DNA of 51,404 bases from JBMOMT01 sp049324835 (GCA_049324835.1 JBMOMT010000062.1:1-51404); one strand, 5' to 3'; shown: positions 38,486-48,951, counted from the stretch's first letter. Notes: generated from the sequence alone by a model not told the origin. Numbers and translations: made by a program.

Positions 38486-39169
38486 ATGAATTTTAAACAA
38501 CAGGCCGCCCGGCACGCGCTGAGTTTCGTCCGCAGCGGCATGTCGCTGGGGCTGGGCACGGGTTCCACCGCTGCCTATTTCATCGAGATGCTGGGCCAGG
38601 CGCTGCAAAAGGGCGCGCTGACCGGGATCGCCGGCGTGCCGTCTTCGGAGCGCACCGCCGCGCTGGCGCGGCAGGCGGGCATCCCGCTGGCCGATCTGGC
38701 CGATCACCCCTGGTTGGACCTGGCCGTCGATGGCGCCGACGAGATCGATCCGGCTTTTAACCTCATCAAGGGCCTGGGGCGGGCGCTGCTCCGGGAAAAG
38801 ATCGTCGAGCTGCACAGCCGGCGTTTCATCGTCATTGGTGATGAATCGAAACTGGTGGCGCGGCTGGGGCGCGGCCCCCTGCCGGTAGAGATGGTGCCGT
38901 TTGGCGTCGAGGCCCACGTGCGCTGGCTCAACACCCTGGGCTGCCGCGCCGAGTGGTGGCGTGAGGCGGATGGCTCGCCGGCCGTGACCGACAACGGCAA
39001 TTACCTGGCCCGCTGCTGGTTCCCGGAGGGCATCGCCGAGCCTCACGCCCTGTCTGCCGCGCTGGCGGAGCGGCCCGGCATCGTGGAGCATGGCCTGTTT
39101 TTGGGCCTGGCCACAGACGTGATCGTCGCCGGGCCGGGGGGCGTGCGCCTTTTGGAGCGGGCATCGTGA
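38486..39169 (+). CDS. rpiA: Ribose-5-phosphate isomerase A
   Basis: A 227-residue RpiA. Landmarks: GLGTGSTAAYFIEMLG near residue 16 (phosphate loop), GVPSSERTAALA near 41, VDGADEIDPAFNLIKGLGRALLREK near 69-93 (catalytic D and E and K), and DESKLVARLG near 108. It converts ribose 5-phosphate to ribulose 5-phosphate. The ATG at 38486 follows GGAG. It sits 32 bases after tkt, and its last four bases overlap rpe. Confidence 0.95.
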   Translation: MNFKQQAARHALSFVRSGMSLGLGTGSTAAYFIEMLGQALQKGALTGIAGVPSSERTAALARQAGIPLADLADHPWLDLAVDGADEIDPAFNLIKGLGRALLREKIVELHSRRFIVIGDESKLVARLGRGPLPVEMVPFGVEAHVRWLNTLGCRAEWWREADGSPAVTDNGNYLARCWFPEGIAEPHALSAALAERPGIVEHGLFLGLATDVIVAGPGGVRLLERAS

Positions 39170-39840
39170 GTATCAAGATCGCGCCATCGATCCTTTCCGC
39201 CGATTTTTCCCGGCTGGGCGAGCAGGTTCGGGAGGCCGAGGCCGCCGGCGCCGATTGGATCCACGTCGATGTGATGGACGGCCACTTTGTGCCCAACCTG
39301 ACCATCGGGCCGCCGGTGGTGCGCGCGCTGCGTGCGGTGACGGCTCTGCCGCTGGATGTGCACCTGATGATCGAGCAGCCGGAACGGCTCATCCCCGATT
39401 TTGCGCGGGCCGGCGCGGACTGCCTGACCGTGCACGTGGAGACCTGCCCGCACCTGCACCGCACGGTCCAGCAGATCAAAGACCTGGGCATCCGGGCGGG
39501 GGTCACGCTCAACCCGGCCACGCCGCTGGGCGCGCTGGAAGAGATTCTGCCCGACGTGGACCTGGTGCTGGTCATGGCGGTCAATCCCGGTTTTGGCGGG
39601 CAGTCCTACATTCCCGGCAGCACGGCCCGCATCGCCCGCCTGCGGCAGATGCTGGACGGGCGCGGGCTAGCGCAGGTCGAGCTGGAGGTCGATGGGGGTA
39701 TCAAGGCGCACAACGCCGCCGAAGTTGCGGCGGCCGGGGCGTCGGTGCTGGTGGTGGGTTCGGCGGTGTTCAACCGGCAGGCCAGCGTGGCCGAAAACAT
39801 GGCCCTGCTGAGGGCACAGTTGGGAGGGGTGGAGTCTTGA
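39166..39840 (+). CDS. rpe: Ribulose-phosphate 3-epimerase
   Basis: A 224-residue TIM-barrel epimerase. Landmarks: IAPSILSADFSRLGEQV at residues 4-20, HVDVMDGHFVPNLTIGP (metal His and Asp) near 34, LDVHLMIEQPE near 64, VNPGFGGQSYIP near 141, and EVDGGIKAHN near 174. It interconverts ribulose 5-phosphate and xylulose 5-phosphate. The GTG start overlaps rpiA by 4 bases (GTGA), so the two are translationally coupled. With tkt and rpiA it gives the complete non-oxidative pentose interconversion apart from transaldolase. Confidence 0.96.
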   Translation: MSIKIAPSILSADFSRLGEQVREAEAAGADWIHVDVMDGHFVPNLTIGPPVVRALRAVTALPLDVHLMIEQPERLIPDFARAGADCLTVHVETCPHLHRTVQQIKDLGIRAGVTLNPATPLGALEEILPDVDLVLVMAVNPGFGGQSYIPGSTARIARLRQMLDGRGLAQVELEVDGGIKAHNAAEVAAAGASVLVVGSAVFNRQASVAENMALLRAQLGGVES

Positions 39841-39847
39841 CCTTTTC

Positions 39848-39876
39848 TTGCTCCGATGGCCGATTGCTGATATAAT
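39848..39876 (+). promoter_or_regulatory. Promoter of the proline-rich protein gene
   Basis: TTGCTC (39848-39853), 17 bases, perfect TATAAT (39871-39876). It lies just after the rpe stop; the next start codon is 52 bases downstream. Confidence 0.7.
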
Positions 39877-39927
39877 GCAGCCATCGCACGTTTGGCAGAC
39901 TATCGTCTGAAGGCAGGGAGAAAAGCC

Positions 39928-41175
39928 ATGTCCACTGTCGCGTTGCCCGATTCGTGGCCCGAGCTCGTCCAGCAATGGCAGGCCGCTATGGCCTATGTGG
40001 CAGAAAAAACTTGCTCTCTGCCTTTGTCTCAAGTGGTCTCTTCGCCGGTCAACTGGCTGGATTTGTGGCTCGATCCGGCGCTCTCGCCAGCCATGCGTGA
40101 GGAACAGCTTTTTGACCTTCAACAGCGCTTCGTTCGGCGTTGGGAAGTGGTGGCCATGCACATGATGTCGGGCGAGACGGCGCGCATCAGCCAGCAGGTG
40201 CTGCTCAACCCGTCGCTGGATATCACTCAGGGGCGCAAGCCATTTGGCAAAGACCTGGCGCACGCCTTTTGGTCGGCGGTGGTGGCGCTGCAGAACGATG
40301 CCCCCACCGTCGAAGCGCCCGGCCTGCTGCCTCAGCGCGACGAGCTCCGCGCCCACGTGCGGCTGATGGCTACCCGGCGTGGGCGTCTCTATCTGCCGGT
40401 TATTTCTTATGCCCCGCTGATCGAAATCGAATGGCAGGTGCTGTTGGCTGAGGTGCCCAAGATGGTCGACGTGACACTGGCGATAGAGGGCGTGTCCATC
40501 TTTTGGTTGCTGGGCACTTTTGTGCGTGATGTCTCGGGGCGGATCATTCTGCAGCCTGAATTGGGTTATGGGCGGCCCGGCCCTGGCACGCGCATCAAGT
40601 TGCTGCGGCTGATCCTGGGCACCGAATATCACAAACACGGCGATTGGCTGGGCAGGCTGGCTGCGGCCGTCGAGGGCCACCAGCGTGGTGGACACGACGA
40701 TCTTTTGGCCGAGATACCACTACATCCGGTGACGGTTCAGATCTTTCCCGGTGAGGGCGATTATAAACCGTACAACCCCGACGTGCTCGTTTCTGTGGAG
40801 CGTGAGGTTTCCGACCGTGTCTTTCGCGCCGAACGGGAGCCGCGTCGCAGGCCGGCCATTGTGGTCGACGAGGAGCTGCCAGAGCCGCCCCCCCCTCCGC
40901 CGCCGCCTGCCCCCGAACCGGCCCTCTCATCGCCGCCGATGCCCGCCGGCTCTCCTACCACCGAGGACTTGAGGCTAGACGCCGACTGGTTGCGACAAAA
41001 AGGCCAGCTTGCCCTGGAGAGTAACAAGGCGCTGGCCAAAAAGTATCTTTTGGCATCCACACTGTTGGATAACAGCAGCGTGGATGTGTGGATGATGCTG
41101 GCGCAACTGGCCAGCAACGAACGGGAAAAGCAGACCTTTCTCCGCGAGGCGGAAAAGGTTTTGAGCCGGGGCTGA
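39928..41175 (+). CDS. Uncharacterised protein with proline-rich linker and TPR-like tail
   Basis: A 415-residue soluble protein that I do not recognise. The N-terminal 290 residues are a mixed alpha/beta region with no catalytic motif I can name (YLPVISYAPLIEIEW near 151; WLLGTFVRDVSGR near 194). An eight-proline linker follows (LPEPPPPPPPPAPEP near 315), then a helical tail of about 70 residues with a TPR-like character (LALESNKALAKKYLLASTLL, then WMMLAQLASNE). No signal peptide or membrane segment. The ATG at 39928 follows GGGAG; a TTG at 39892 is too far upstream. It has its own promoter. The architecture suggests a scaffold or regulatory protein. Confidence 0.8.
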   Translation: MSTVALPDSWPELVQQWQAAMAYVAEKTCSLPLSQVVSSPVNWLDLWLDPALSPAMREEQLFDLQQRFVRRWEVVAMHMMSGETARISQQVLLNPSLDITQGRKPFGKDLAHAFWSAVVALQNDAPTVEAPGLLPQRDELRAHVRLMATRRGRLYLPVISYAPLIEIEWQVLLAEVPKMVDVTLAIEGVSIFWLLGTFVRDVSGRIILQPELGYGRPGPGTRIKLLRLILGTEYHKHGDWLGRLAAAVEGHQRGGHDDLLAEIPLHPVTVQIFPGEGDYKPYNPDVLVSVEREVSDRVFRAEREPRRRPAIVVDEELPEPPPPPPPPAPEPALSSPPMPAGSPTTEDLRLDADWLRQKGQLALESNKALAKKYLLASTLLDNSSVDVWMMLAQLASNEREKQTFLREAEKVLSRG

Positions 41176-41183
41176 TGGCGGCG

Positions 41184-42098
41184 TTATGCCGTTGCTTCGA
41201 GCTCTGTCGTCTGGCCGGTCGGCCCGGTCATCTCGCGGTAGGCCAGCGTCCACGTCGCCGAAGTGAACGTCTCCACCACCGAACCGATCAACGCGCCGAT
41301 GACCACGGTCAACAGCCCGCCGCACACCAGCGGGATCAACAGCCAGCCTTCTGGTTCACTGCTCATCAAAATGCCCAGGAACGGCAGCGAGAGCACAAAT
41401 ATCCCCCCGCCTATCACGAAAAATAGCACCAGCCCGATGCCCAAAAAGATGAGCCACAGCATCACGGTCGGCGCCAGGTTTTCTTTGAGCACCTGCCAGC
41501 CGCGTTTTATGGCCTCGATCCAGCCCAGGCCCTCCAGCACGGCGGCGCGGTCGGCGTACTTTTGAAGCTGGGTCAACACGATCGCACCGGCGATGGTCAG
41601 GCAGCAGAGGGGCGTGCCGCACAGGAGCGACAGCGCAATACCCGCGCGCGGCTCATCGTGGCCGCTGATGGCAACATCGGCCACAAGTGGGCCCACGAAA
41701 GCGGCAACGATCACGAACACCATGAGCAGGGTCGGCAGACTGGTCAGGATGCCGATGCCAAACAGTGTCCAAAAGCGGCTCACGCCGGCGCGCCACGCCT
41801 GGCCCAGGCTGGTGGCGCCCTCTTGCTCCACCTGCTGCACGCCGCCGATGAGCGCGCCCCGTGCGATGACAGACAGCACCCACAGCGCGATGCCAATGAG
41901 CACGGCCAGGCAGGCCAGCGCGAGGAGAGCCCCACCTATTTCCGGCGGCATGTAGCCGCCTCGCCTCTCGACCCAATCTGACCGGTTGCCTATCTGCGAC
42001 CAAGTCTGACTCAAGCTTACCAGAAAGCCCAGCACCCACAGCACCTTCCAGCGCCAGGTGATCTCCCAGGCTCGACCGAGAATCTTTCCAAAGCTCAT
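41184..42098 (-). CDS. Multi-pass membrane protein of unknown function
   Basis: A 304-residue protein with about six long hydrophobic segments and a very hydrophobic C-terminal half. The N-terminus (SFGKILGRAWEITWRWKVLW) and the repeated pattern EAIKRGWQVLKENL near 200, VLWLIFLGIG after it, are typical of the large group of DUF-type or glycerophosphodiester-phosphodiesterase-membrane-domain-like proteins, often of unknown function. AAGGAGG precedes the ATG. It is convergent with the preceding gene (8 bases between stops) and divergent from the threonine-dehydratase-like gene. A transporter or membrane-organising role is possible; nothing specific can be read. Confidence 0.8.
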   Translation of the reverse strand: MSFGKILGRAWEITWRWKVLWVLGFLVSLSQTWSQIGNRSDWVERRGGYMPPEIGGALLALACLAVLIGIALWVLSVIARGALIGGVQQVEQEGATSLGQAWRAGVSRFWTLFGIGILTSLPTLLMVFVIVAAFVGPLVADVAISGHDEPRAGIALSLLCGTPLCCLTIAGAIVLTQLQKYADRAAVLEGLGWIEAIKRGWQVLKENLAPTVMLWLIFLGIGLVLFFVIGGGIFVLSLPFLGILMSSEPEGWLLIPLVCGGLLTVVIGALIGSVVETFTSATWTLAYREMTGPTGQTTELEATA

Positions 42099-42220
42099 TT
42101 TTGCCTCCTTGTATTGCCATCCTTCCGGGATGATTGCCCCTTTTAGACCGGGGTTTCAAATCCAGGTTCAATTACCTTCTTTACGTGAAACAGTGCCAGG
42201 AGTTTCGCCCGCCGCCTCAA

Positions 42221-42249
42221 TTGACATCTTGCTCAAGGCCGGGTACAAT
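42221..42249 (+). promoter_or_regulatory. Promoter of the threonine-dehydratase-like/repair operon
   Basis: A perfect TTGACA (42221-42226), 17 bases, then TACAAT (42244-42249). The start codon is 25 bases after the -10. Confidence 0.85.
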
Positions 42250-42273
42250 CAGGCCCAACAGGAGGTGCCCCAG

Positions 42274-43231
<958 letters not shown>

Positions 43232-43242
<11 letters not shown>

Positions 43243-45361
43243 CGTCTCACGTGTGGATGAGCTTGCCATGCTGGATGTGAAACGTAACTCCAAGACCTTT
43301 CTCGAAGGCCCACCCGGCGCGGGCAAGACGACGCTGGCCGTGCAGCATCTGTTGGATCTGCTCGGCAGTGGCGTCCCTGGCGGGCGGGTGCTGGTGCTCA
43401 CGCCGCAGCGCGCCCTCGGCACACCCTACGAAGACGCCCTGCGCTCGCCGCAGGCCCCGCCCGGCGAAGCGGTGACCGTGCTGACCGTCGGCGGCCTGGC
43501 CCGCCGCAGCATCGATCTCTTTTGGCCCCTCATCGCCGCCGATGCCGGCTTTGCTCATCCCGACGCGCCGCCGATTTTCCTTACCCTGGAGACGGCCCAG
43601 TATTTCATGGATCGTATCCTCGATCCACTGTTGGCTCAGGGTTATTTCGACGGCGTGACCATCCAGCGCAACCGGCTGGTGAGCCAGGTGCTGGACAACC
43701 TCAACAAAGCGGCGGTGGTGGGCTTTTCGCACCGCGAGATCGCTGTGCGCCTCAAGCGGGCCTGGGGCGGCGAAAGCGCCCGCAAGCGCATCTACGATGA
43801 AGCCCAGGCGGCGGCTGTTTGTTTCCGCGAGTATTGCCTGGCCCACAATCTGCTCGATTTTTCGCTCCAGACCGAGGTCTTTTTTCAAAACCTGTTGCCG
43901 CTGCCCTTTTTCCAGGCCTACCTGTTCCGGCAATTCCGTCACCTCATCGTCGATCATGTCGAAGAGGACACGCCCGTGGCTCACGATTTGCTGCGCCTGT
44001 GGTTGGAGCGCCCAGAGTTAGAGAGCGCCTTGCTGGTGTACGATCACGACGGCGGCTATCGTGTCTTTTTGGGCGCCGATCCAGAGGGCGGTTATGCGCT
44101 GCGCGAGTTGTGCGACGCGCGCGTGCGGCTGGACGAGTCGCGCGTCACCTCACCGGATATGGAAGCCCTGGGCTACGAGATGGGCCGCGCCCTGAACCGT
44201 CCTGTCGAGGTGCGCCGCGGCAATCCGGGCCACGTCCTGGCGTATGGCTGGCAGCGTTTCCACCCCCAGATGCTCGACTGGACCGCCGACGAGATCGCCC
44301 GTCTGATCCACGAAGAGGGGGTCTCGCCGGCCGAGATCGTCGTGTTGGCGCCGTTTCTGTCCGATGCGCTGCGTTTTTCGTTGAGCCACGCGCTGAGCCA
44401 GCGAGGTGTGGCAACCTGGTCGCATCGACCTTCGCGGGCGCTGCGTGAAGAGCCTGCCACCCGCTGCCTGCTGACCCTGGCCGCACTGGCCCACCCGTCG
44501 TGGGGCATCGTGCCCCACCGCCAGGATATGGCCCAGGCGCTCGTCCAGGCAATCGCCGATCTGGACCTGGTGCGCGCTCGTTTACTGGTCGAGATCACCT
44601 ATCGCGTCCGCGAGGGTCGCCCAGAGTTGACCAGTTTCGACGACATTCGGCCAGAGGCGCAGGCGCGGGTGGGTTATCTTTTGGGCCAGCGTTTCGAGGA
44701 GCTGCGCACCTGGCTGGCCGGTTATACTTCGACCTTGCTCAGGGCCGGCGCCGGAGAAGAGACGGATCTGGATCATTTTTGGAGCCGCCTGTTCGGTGAA
44801 TTGCTTTCCCAGCCGGGCTATCGTTTTCACCGTGACTACGACGCCGCCCAGGTGATCGCCCGGCTGATCGAATCGGTTTTTAAATTTCGCCAGGCGTTGA
44901 GTGGTATCACTTTTGAGGGTGAATCGTCCGGCAAGGCCTACGTCGAGATGGTGGAGCGAGGCGTGCTGGCGGCGTTGCATCTGGAGCCGTGGCAGGCCTG
45001 GCCGGAAGACGCCGTGCTGCTTGCCCCGGCCTATACCTTTCTCATGACCAACCGTCCGGTCGAGGTTCAGTTCTGGCTCAAGGCGGGCAGCAACGCCTGG
45101 TGGGAGCGCATCTACCAGCCGCTGACCCATCCCTACGTGCTGAGCCATCGCTGGGCCAGGGAGCACCCCGATGATGTCTGGAGCGACGCCCACGAGTTCG
45201 AGGCGCGCCAGGCCGCGCTCTACCGGCTCACCCTGGGCCTGCTGCGCCGCTGCCGCGCCAGGGTTTACCTGGGCATCAGCGACCTGGGCGAGCAGGGTCA
45301 CGAGGAAAAGGGGCCGCTGTTGAAGGTGATCCAGCGGGTGCTGCGGGAGGCGCAGCTATGA
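43232..45361 (+). CDS. AddB-like protein with Walker A but divergent helicase core
   Basis: A 709-residue SF1-like protein. The Walker A motif is intact (GPPGAGKTTLA near residue 26), and the LVLTPQRALG segment follows as motif Ia. Where UvrD helicases have DExx, this protein reads LIVDHVEEDTP near 238, and no clear motifs V/VI are seen. No nuclease domain or FeS cysteine cluster is present, unlike full-length AddB (about 1,150 residues). This equals the N-terminal part of AddB, where the helicase is inactive and used for DNA recognition. The GTG at 43232 is the longest start; an ATG at 43268 (MLDVKRNSKTF) has a comparable weak ribosome site. It is translationally linked to the helicase gene downstream (ATGA overlap). 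Confidence 0.8.
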
Positions 45362-47625
45362 CGACCTTTTACCCCCGGCCTGCCCAACAAAAAATCCTGA
45401 CGTACAGCAGCGGCAAGATGGGCATCTCGGCTGTGCCCGGCAGCGGCAAGACGCACACGCTGGCCTACCTGGCTGCCCAACTCGTCGCCAGCCGCCTGCA
45501 AGACGACGATCAGGAAGTGCTGGTCGTCACTCTGGTCAACGCGGCGGTGAACAATTTCGTCGGCCGCATCAATGCCTTTATCCGAGAGCGCGGCCTGCTG
45601 CCCAACGTGGGCTACCGTGTGCGCACGCTTCACGGTCTGGCCCACGATATCGTGCGCGAGCGGCCGGGGCTGCTGGGTCTGGCCGACGATTTCACCATCA
45701 TCGACGAGCGCGAGGCGCAAAACATCCTGACGGAGGCCGCCGAGTCCTGGGCGCGCGCCCACCCCGAGCTGGCCGAGCGTTACCTGGCCCCCGACCTGGA
45801 AGGCCAGCGCCGCGAGTGGGTTCAGCGCGCCCAATGGCCGGCTCTGGTGCAGAGCATGGCCGCCGCGTTCATCAAACGCGCCAAAGACATGGAGCTCGAT
45901 CCCGGCGGGCTACGCTTCCGGTTGGGTGAGGCCGTCGACGAGCTGCCGTTGGTGCGTTTGGGGCTGGAGATTTACGCCGATTATCAGGGCGGTCTGGCGG
46001 CCCGCGGCGGCGTGGATTTTGACGACCTGATCCGGCTGGCGCTCATGGCCTTGCGCCTGGATGCCGATTATCTGGCCCGGTTGCGCCGTCGCTGGCCGTT
46101 TATCCTGGAAGACGAGGCCCAGGACAGCAGCCAGCTCCAGGAAAAGATCCTGCGCCTGCTGGCCGGGCCGGATGGGAACTGGGTGCGCGTTGGCGACCCC
46201 AACCAGGCCATCTATGACACCTTTACCAACGCCGATCCGAAATTCCTGCGCCAGTTTCTGGACGAGGGGGATGTCGTCTCTCACACCATGCCCAATTCGG
46301 GCCGCTCCCAGCGGGCGATCATCGATCTGGCCAATTACCTGGTCGATTGGACGGTGAGGGACCATCCCGTGCGTTCTGTTCGCGGCGCTTTCCTGCAGCA
46401 GCACATCGAACCCACCCCGCCCGGCGATCCGCAGCCCAACCCGCCTCAGGATGCGGGGGCCGTACATCTCTTTGACCGCAAGCTCACCGCCGACGCCGAG
46501 GTCAAACTGGTGGTCGATTCGCTGGCCCGCTGGCTGCCCGATAACCCGGACAAAACCGCGGCTGTGCTCGTGCCGCGCAACGCGCGCGGTTATCAGATGA
46601 TCGATGCGCTGCGCGCCCGTGACATCCCCTTTGCTGAATTGCTTCAGAGCACCACTTCCACCCGCCTGGCTGCCGGCGCGCTGGGCAACGTGCTGGCTGC
46701 TCTGGCCGATCCAACCTCCTCCAACCAATTGGCCGCAGCCTTTCGTGTCTGGCGCCGTCAGGAGCGCGACGACCCCGACGCCTGGGCGCGGGTCAAGGCT
46801 CTCGCTGAGCGCATGCGCAAGATGCGCGACGTGGAGCGTTTCCTGTGGCCCGGCATCCAGGACGACCCGCTGGAGGGTGTCGAGGTGGAGGAAACGACAG
46901 AGCCGGAGGCCGTTTCCGATCTCGCCTTGCTGGCCGGCTTTCGCCAGATGATGCGTCGCTGGCAGGCGGCTTCGGTGTTGCCCATCGACCAGCTCGTACT
47001 CACCCTGGGCCAGGACCTGTTCGGCGAGCCGGTTGAGCTGGCGCTGACCCACAAATTGGCCGTGGTGCTGCGCGCCATCGCCGACGCTCATCCCGACTAT
47101 CGCCTGCCAGAATTGACTGCCGAACTGACCACCATCGCCCGCAATCAACGCCGCTTTATCGGTGTGGCCGACGAGGACATCGGTTTCGACCCGGAACAAC
47201 ACAAGGGGGTGGTCGTCGTGGCCACCATGCACAAAGCCAAGGGATTAGAGTGGGACCGCGTTTACCTCATGTCGGTCAACAACTATGACTTTCCCTCCGC
47301 TCAGCCCCAGGATAGCTACATTGCCGAGCGATGGTTCGTGCGTGATCACCTCAACATGGAAGCGGAGACCATCGCCCAGCTCGACTCGCTGCTGTCCGAC
47401 GACGTCTTGCCTTATACCGAGGCTCTGGCGACCCGCCGCGCCCGCCTGGATTACGTCGCCGAGCGGTTGCGTCTGCTGTATGTGGGCATCACCCGCGCCA
47501 AACGTGAACTGATCGTCACCTGGAACACGGGCCGTCCACAGGCGCCCAGCCAGCCAGCAGTGCCGTTCATCGCCTTGCGCGCCTGGCAGGAAGGGGCAAG
47601 TGAGCAAGTGGCAGGTGGCAAGTGA
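45358..47625 (+). CDS. UvrD/AddA-like SF1 DNA helicase
   Basis: A 755-residue superfamily 1A helicase with all motifs: Walker A AVPGSGKTHTL (near residue 25), VVTLVNAAVNNF, TLHGLAHDIV, DEAQD (LEDEAQDSSQ near 250), VGDPNQAIYDTF near 278, ATMHKAKGLEWDRVYLMS near 620, and LLYVGITRAKRELIVTW near 705. No C-terminal nuclease domain is attached, so it is AddA without its nuclease, or PcrA/Rep-like. The C-terminal EGASEQVAGGK is encoded by a simple repeat, indicating that the native end was altered by a repeat insertion. It acts with the AddB-like protein and the stand-alone nuclease in DNA end processing, by gene order. Confidence 0.92.
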   Translation: MTTFYPRPAQQKILTYSSGKMGISAVPGSGKTHTLAYLAAQLVASRLQDDDQEVLVVTLVNAAVNNFVGRINAFIRERGLLPNVGYRVRTLHGLAHDIVRERPGLLGLADDFTIIDEREAQNILTEAAESWARAHPELAERYLAPDLEGQRREWVQRAQWPALVQSMAAAFIKRAKDMELDPGGLRFRLGEAVDELPLVRLGLEIYADYQGGLAARGGVDFDDLIRLALMALRLDADYLARLRRRWPFILEDEAQDSSQLQEKILRLLAGPDGNWVRVGDPNQAIYDTFTNADPKFLRQFLDEGDVVSHTMPNSGRSQRAIIDLANYLVDWTVRDHPVRSVRGAFLQQHIEPTPPGDPQPNPPQDAGAVHLFDRKLTADAEVKLVVDSLARWLPDNPDKTAAVLVPRNARGYQMIDALRARDIPFAELLQSTTSTRLAAGALGNVLAALADPTSSNQLAAAFRVWRRQERDDPDAWARVKALAERMRKMRDVERFLWPGIQDDPLEGVEVEETTEPEAVSDLALLAGFRQMMRRWQAASVLPIDQLVLTLGQDLFGEPVELALTHKLAVVLRAIADAHPDYRLPELTAELTTIARNQRRFIGVADEDIGFDPEQHKGVVVVATMHKAKGLEWDRVYLMSVNNYDFPSAQPQDSYIAERWFVRDHLNMEAETIAQLDSLLSDDVLPYTEALATRRARLDYVAERLRLLYVGITRAKRELIVTWNTGRPQAPSQPAVPFIALRAWQEGASEQVAGGK

Positions 47626-47655
47626 GCAAGTGGCAAGTGGCAAGTGAGCAAGTGG
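47596..47655. repeat. GCAAGTGAGCAAGTGG-type simple repeat
   Basis: About four degenerate copies of GGCAAGTGAGCAAGT form the 3' end of the helicase gene and the spacer before the four-helix-bundle gene. Similar GGCA(G/A)GTG copies and their reverse complements lie at 48083-48160, on the other side of that gene. Confidence 0.55.
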
Positions 47656-47669
47656 GGGAGGGGAGAAAC

Positions 47670-48092
47670 ATGAACTATGACGACTGGTTGGCGCAGGTGC
47701 CGGAGAACCTGAAGCGGGATCCGTTATGGCAGTTCCAGGCCTATCAAAAGTCGGTCTTGTTATACGATTTGGCCTGGCAAGATTGCGAGCGACTGCAAAA
47801 GGACCTGCGGGGGCGGGCAGTGGCCCAGCAGTTGATTCGCAGCGCGGGATCGGTCTGCGCCAACATTGAGGAGGGCTATGGACGCGGTTACGGTCGAGAG
47901 TATGCCTACTTTTTGCGCGTGGCCATCGGTTCGGCCCGAGAGACGCGCGGATGGTACTATCGAACACGAAAGCTGCTTGCCACAGAAGTCGTGACACATC
48001 GCATGGCCGTGGTGGACGAGATCGTCGCCATGTTGGTGCCCGTCTCGCAGAAGCAAAGACGCTACGTTGGGAGAAAAGCAAATGGCAGGTGA
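47670..48092 (+). CDS. Four-helix-bundle protein (23S rRNA intervening-sequence protein family)
   Basis: A 140-residue helical protein of the S23/four-helix-bundle family. Signature: LIRSAGSVCANIEEGYGR near residue 50, similar to the S-x-P-x-N-I-x-E-G-x-x-R motif of the family, and the following EYAYFLRVAIGSARET helix. The family is named after proteins encoded in 23S rRNA intervening sequences; the function is unknown. The ATG at 47670 follows GGGGAG. It is placed between helicase and nuclease genes, flanked by simple repeats on both sides, so it looks like an inserted cassette. It overlaps the nuclease start by 11 bases. Confidence 0.88.
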   Translation: MNYDDWLAQVPENLKRDPLWQFQAYQKSVLLYDLAWQDCERLQKDLRGRAVAQQLIRSAGSVCANIEEGYGRGYGREYAYFLRVAIGSARETRGWYYRTRKLLATEVVTHRMAVVDEIVAMLVPVSQKQRRYVGRKANGR

Positions 48093-48951
48093 ACCAGTGG
48101 CCAGTGGGCAAATGGCAAGCGACTTGCAGACTCGCCGACTTGCCGACTTGCACCTCAGCCAGCACAACCTCCAGGATTACGCCGACTGCCCGCGGCGCTT
48201 CCAGTTGCGTTACGTGGAGCAGGTAGCCTGGCCGGCCATCAAAACCGAACCGATCGCCGAGGCCGAACGCCGCGCCCGGCTGGGCCAGCGTTTCCACCGT
48301 ATGGCACAGCAATACTTTGAGGGGATTCCTGCTGAACGGCTGGAGGCCGGCGCGGACGACCCCGACCTGCGTCGCTGGTGGCACAACCTGGCCGCCGCCC
48401 CGCCGCGCGACCTGCCCACCACCCGCCGCGCCGAAACCTCGCTGTCCACACCGCTGAACCGCTACCGCCTGATGGCCCGCTACGACCTGCTGGCCGCCGA
48501 CGCTGGCGGACGGCTGGTCATCGTCGATTGGAAAACGCAGCGCCCCAAGAACCCCCAAAACCTGCTGGAAAAGCTCCAGACGGTCGTCTATCCCTACGTG
48601 CTCGTCGAGGCGGGAGCGGCCTTTAACGGCGGCCGGCCGGTGCAACCGGCGCAGGTGACGCTGCTCTACTGGTTCGCCGACGCGCCCGACGACCCGCTGG
48701 CCCTGGCCTACGATGCCACCCACCACGCCGCCGACCACGAGCGCCTGACCGCGCTCATCGGCGAAATCGAAAGGCGCGATGAGGCGGTCTGGCCCCTCGC
48801 CGACGATGCCCGCGCCTGCAAATTCTGTGTCTACCGCTCCCTGTGCGAACGGGGCCGCCTCCCCGGCGACCTGGACGAGCTGGACGAAGAGCCGGAGACT
48901 GAGGAATTGCTCGACATCGACCTGGAACAGGTGGCCGAGATCGCTTTTTAA
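48082..48951 (+). CDS. Stand-alone PD-(D/E)XK nuclease with FeS cysteines (AddB C-terminus/Cas4-like)
   Basis: A 289-residue RecB-type nuclease. An early cysteine (YADCPRRFQLRY near 34) is followed by the nuclease core: HRMAQQYF near 73, YRLMARYDLL near 130, and GGRLVIVDWKTQ near 143 (D and K of PD-(D/E)XK). A late cluster CKFCVYRSLC near 245 gives the spacing C...C-x2-C-x5-C, the FeS staple of AddB and Cas4. The acidic C-terminal tail is rich in Glu/Asp. The first 20 or so residues are encoded by a simple repeat, so the native start may lie at LHLSQHNLQDYADC. ATG 48082 has GGGAG upstream. The stop overlaps recJ by 1 base. Confidence 0.9.
   Translation: MAGEPVASGQMASDLQTRRLADLHLSQHNLQDYADCPRRFQLRYVEQVAWPAIKTEPIAEAERRARLGQRFHRMAQQYFEGIPAERLEAGADDPDLRRWWHNLAAAPPRDLPTTRRAETSLSTPLNRYRLMARYDLLAADAGGRLVIVDWKTQRPKNPQNLLEKLQTVVYPYVLVEAGAAFNGGRPVQPAQVTLLYWFADAPDDPLALAYDATHHAADHERLTALIGEIERRDEAVWPLADDARACKFCVYRSLCERGRLPGDLDELDEEPETEELLDIDLEQVAEIAF
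48083..48160. repeat. GGCAGGTG / CGACTTGC repeat inside nuclease N-terminus
   Basis: GGCAGGTGAACCAGTGGCCA and following copies, then the reverse orientation as CGACTTGCAGACTCGCCGAC. It encodes the variable N-terminus of the nuclease and is the right-hand counterpart of the repeat at 47596-47655. Confidence 0.5.

Noticed and set aside
42058..42273. N-terminal extension of the threonine-dehydratase-like protein
   Set aside because: It overlaps the promoter (TTGACA/TACAAT) and has no ribosome site; the family start and GGAGGT are at 42274.
47596..47655. Short direct repeats as a CRISPR array
   Set aside because: The units are about 15 bases, degenerate and contiguous, with no regular spacers and no cas genes nearby. 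The Cas4-like nuclease downstream belongs to the repair operon.
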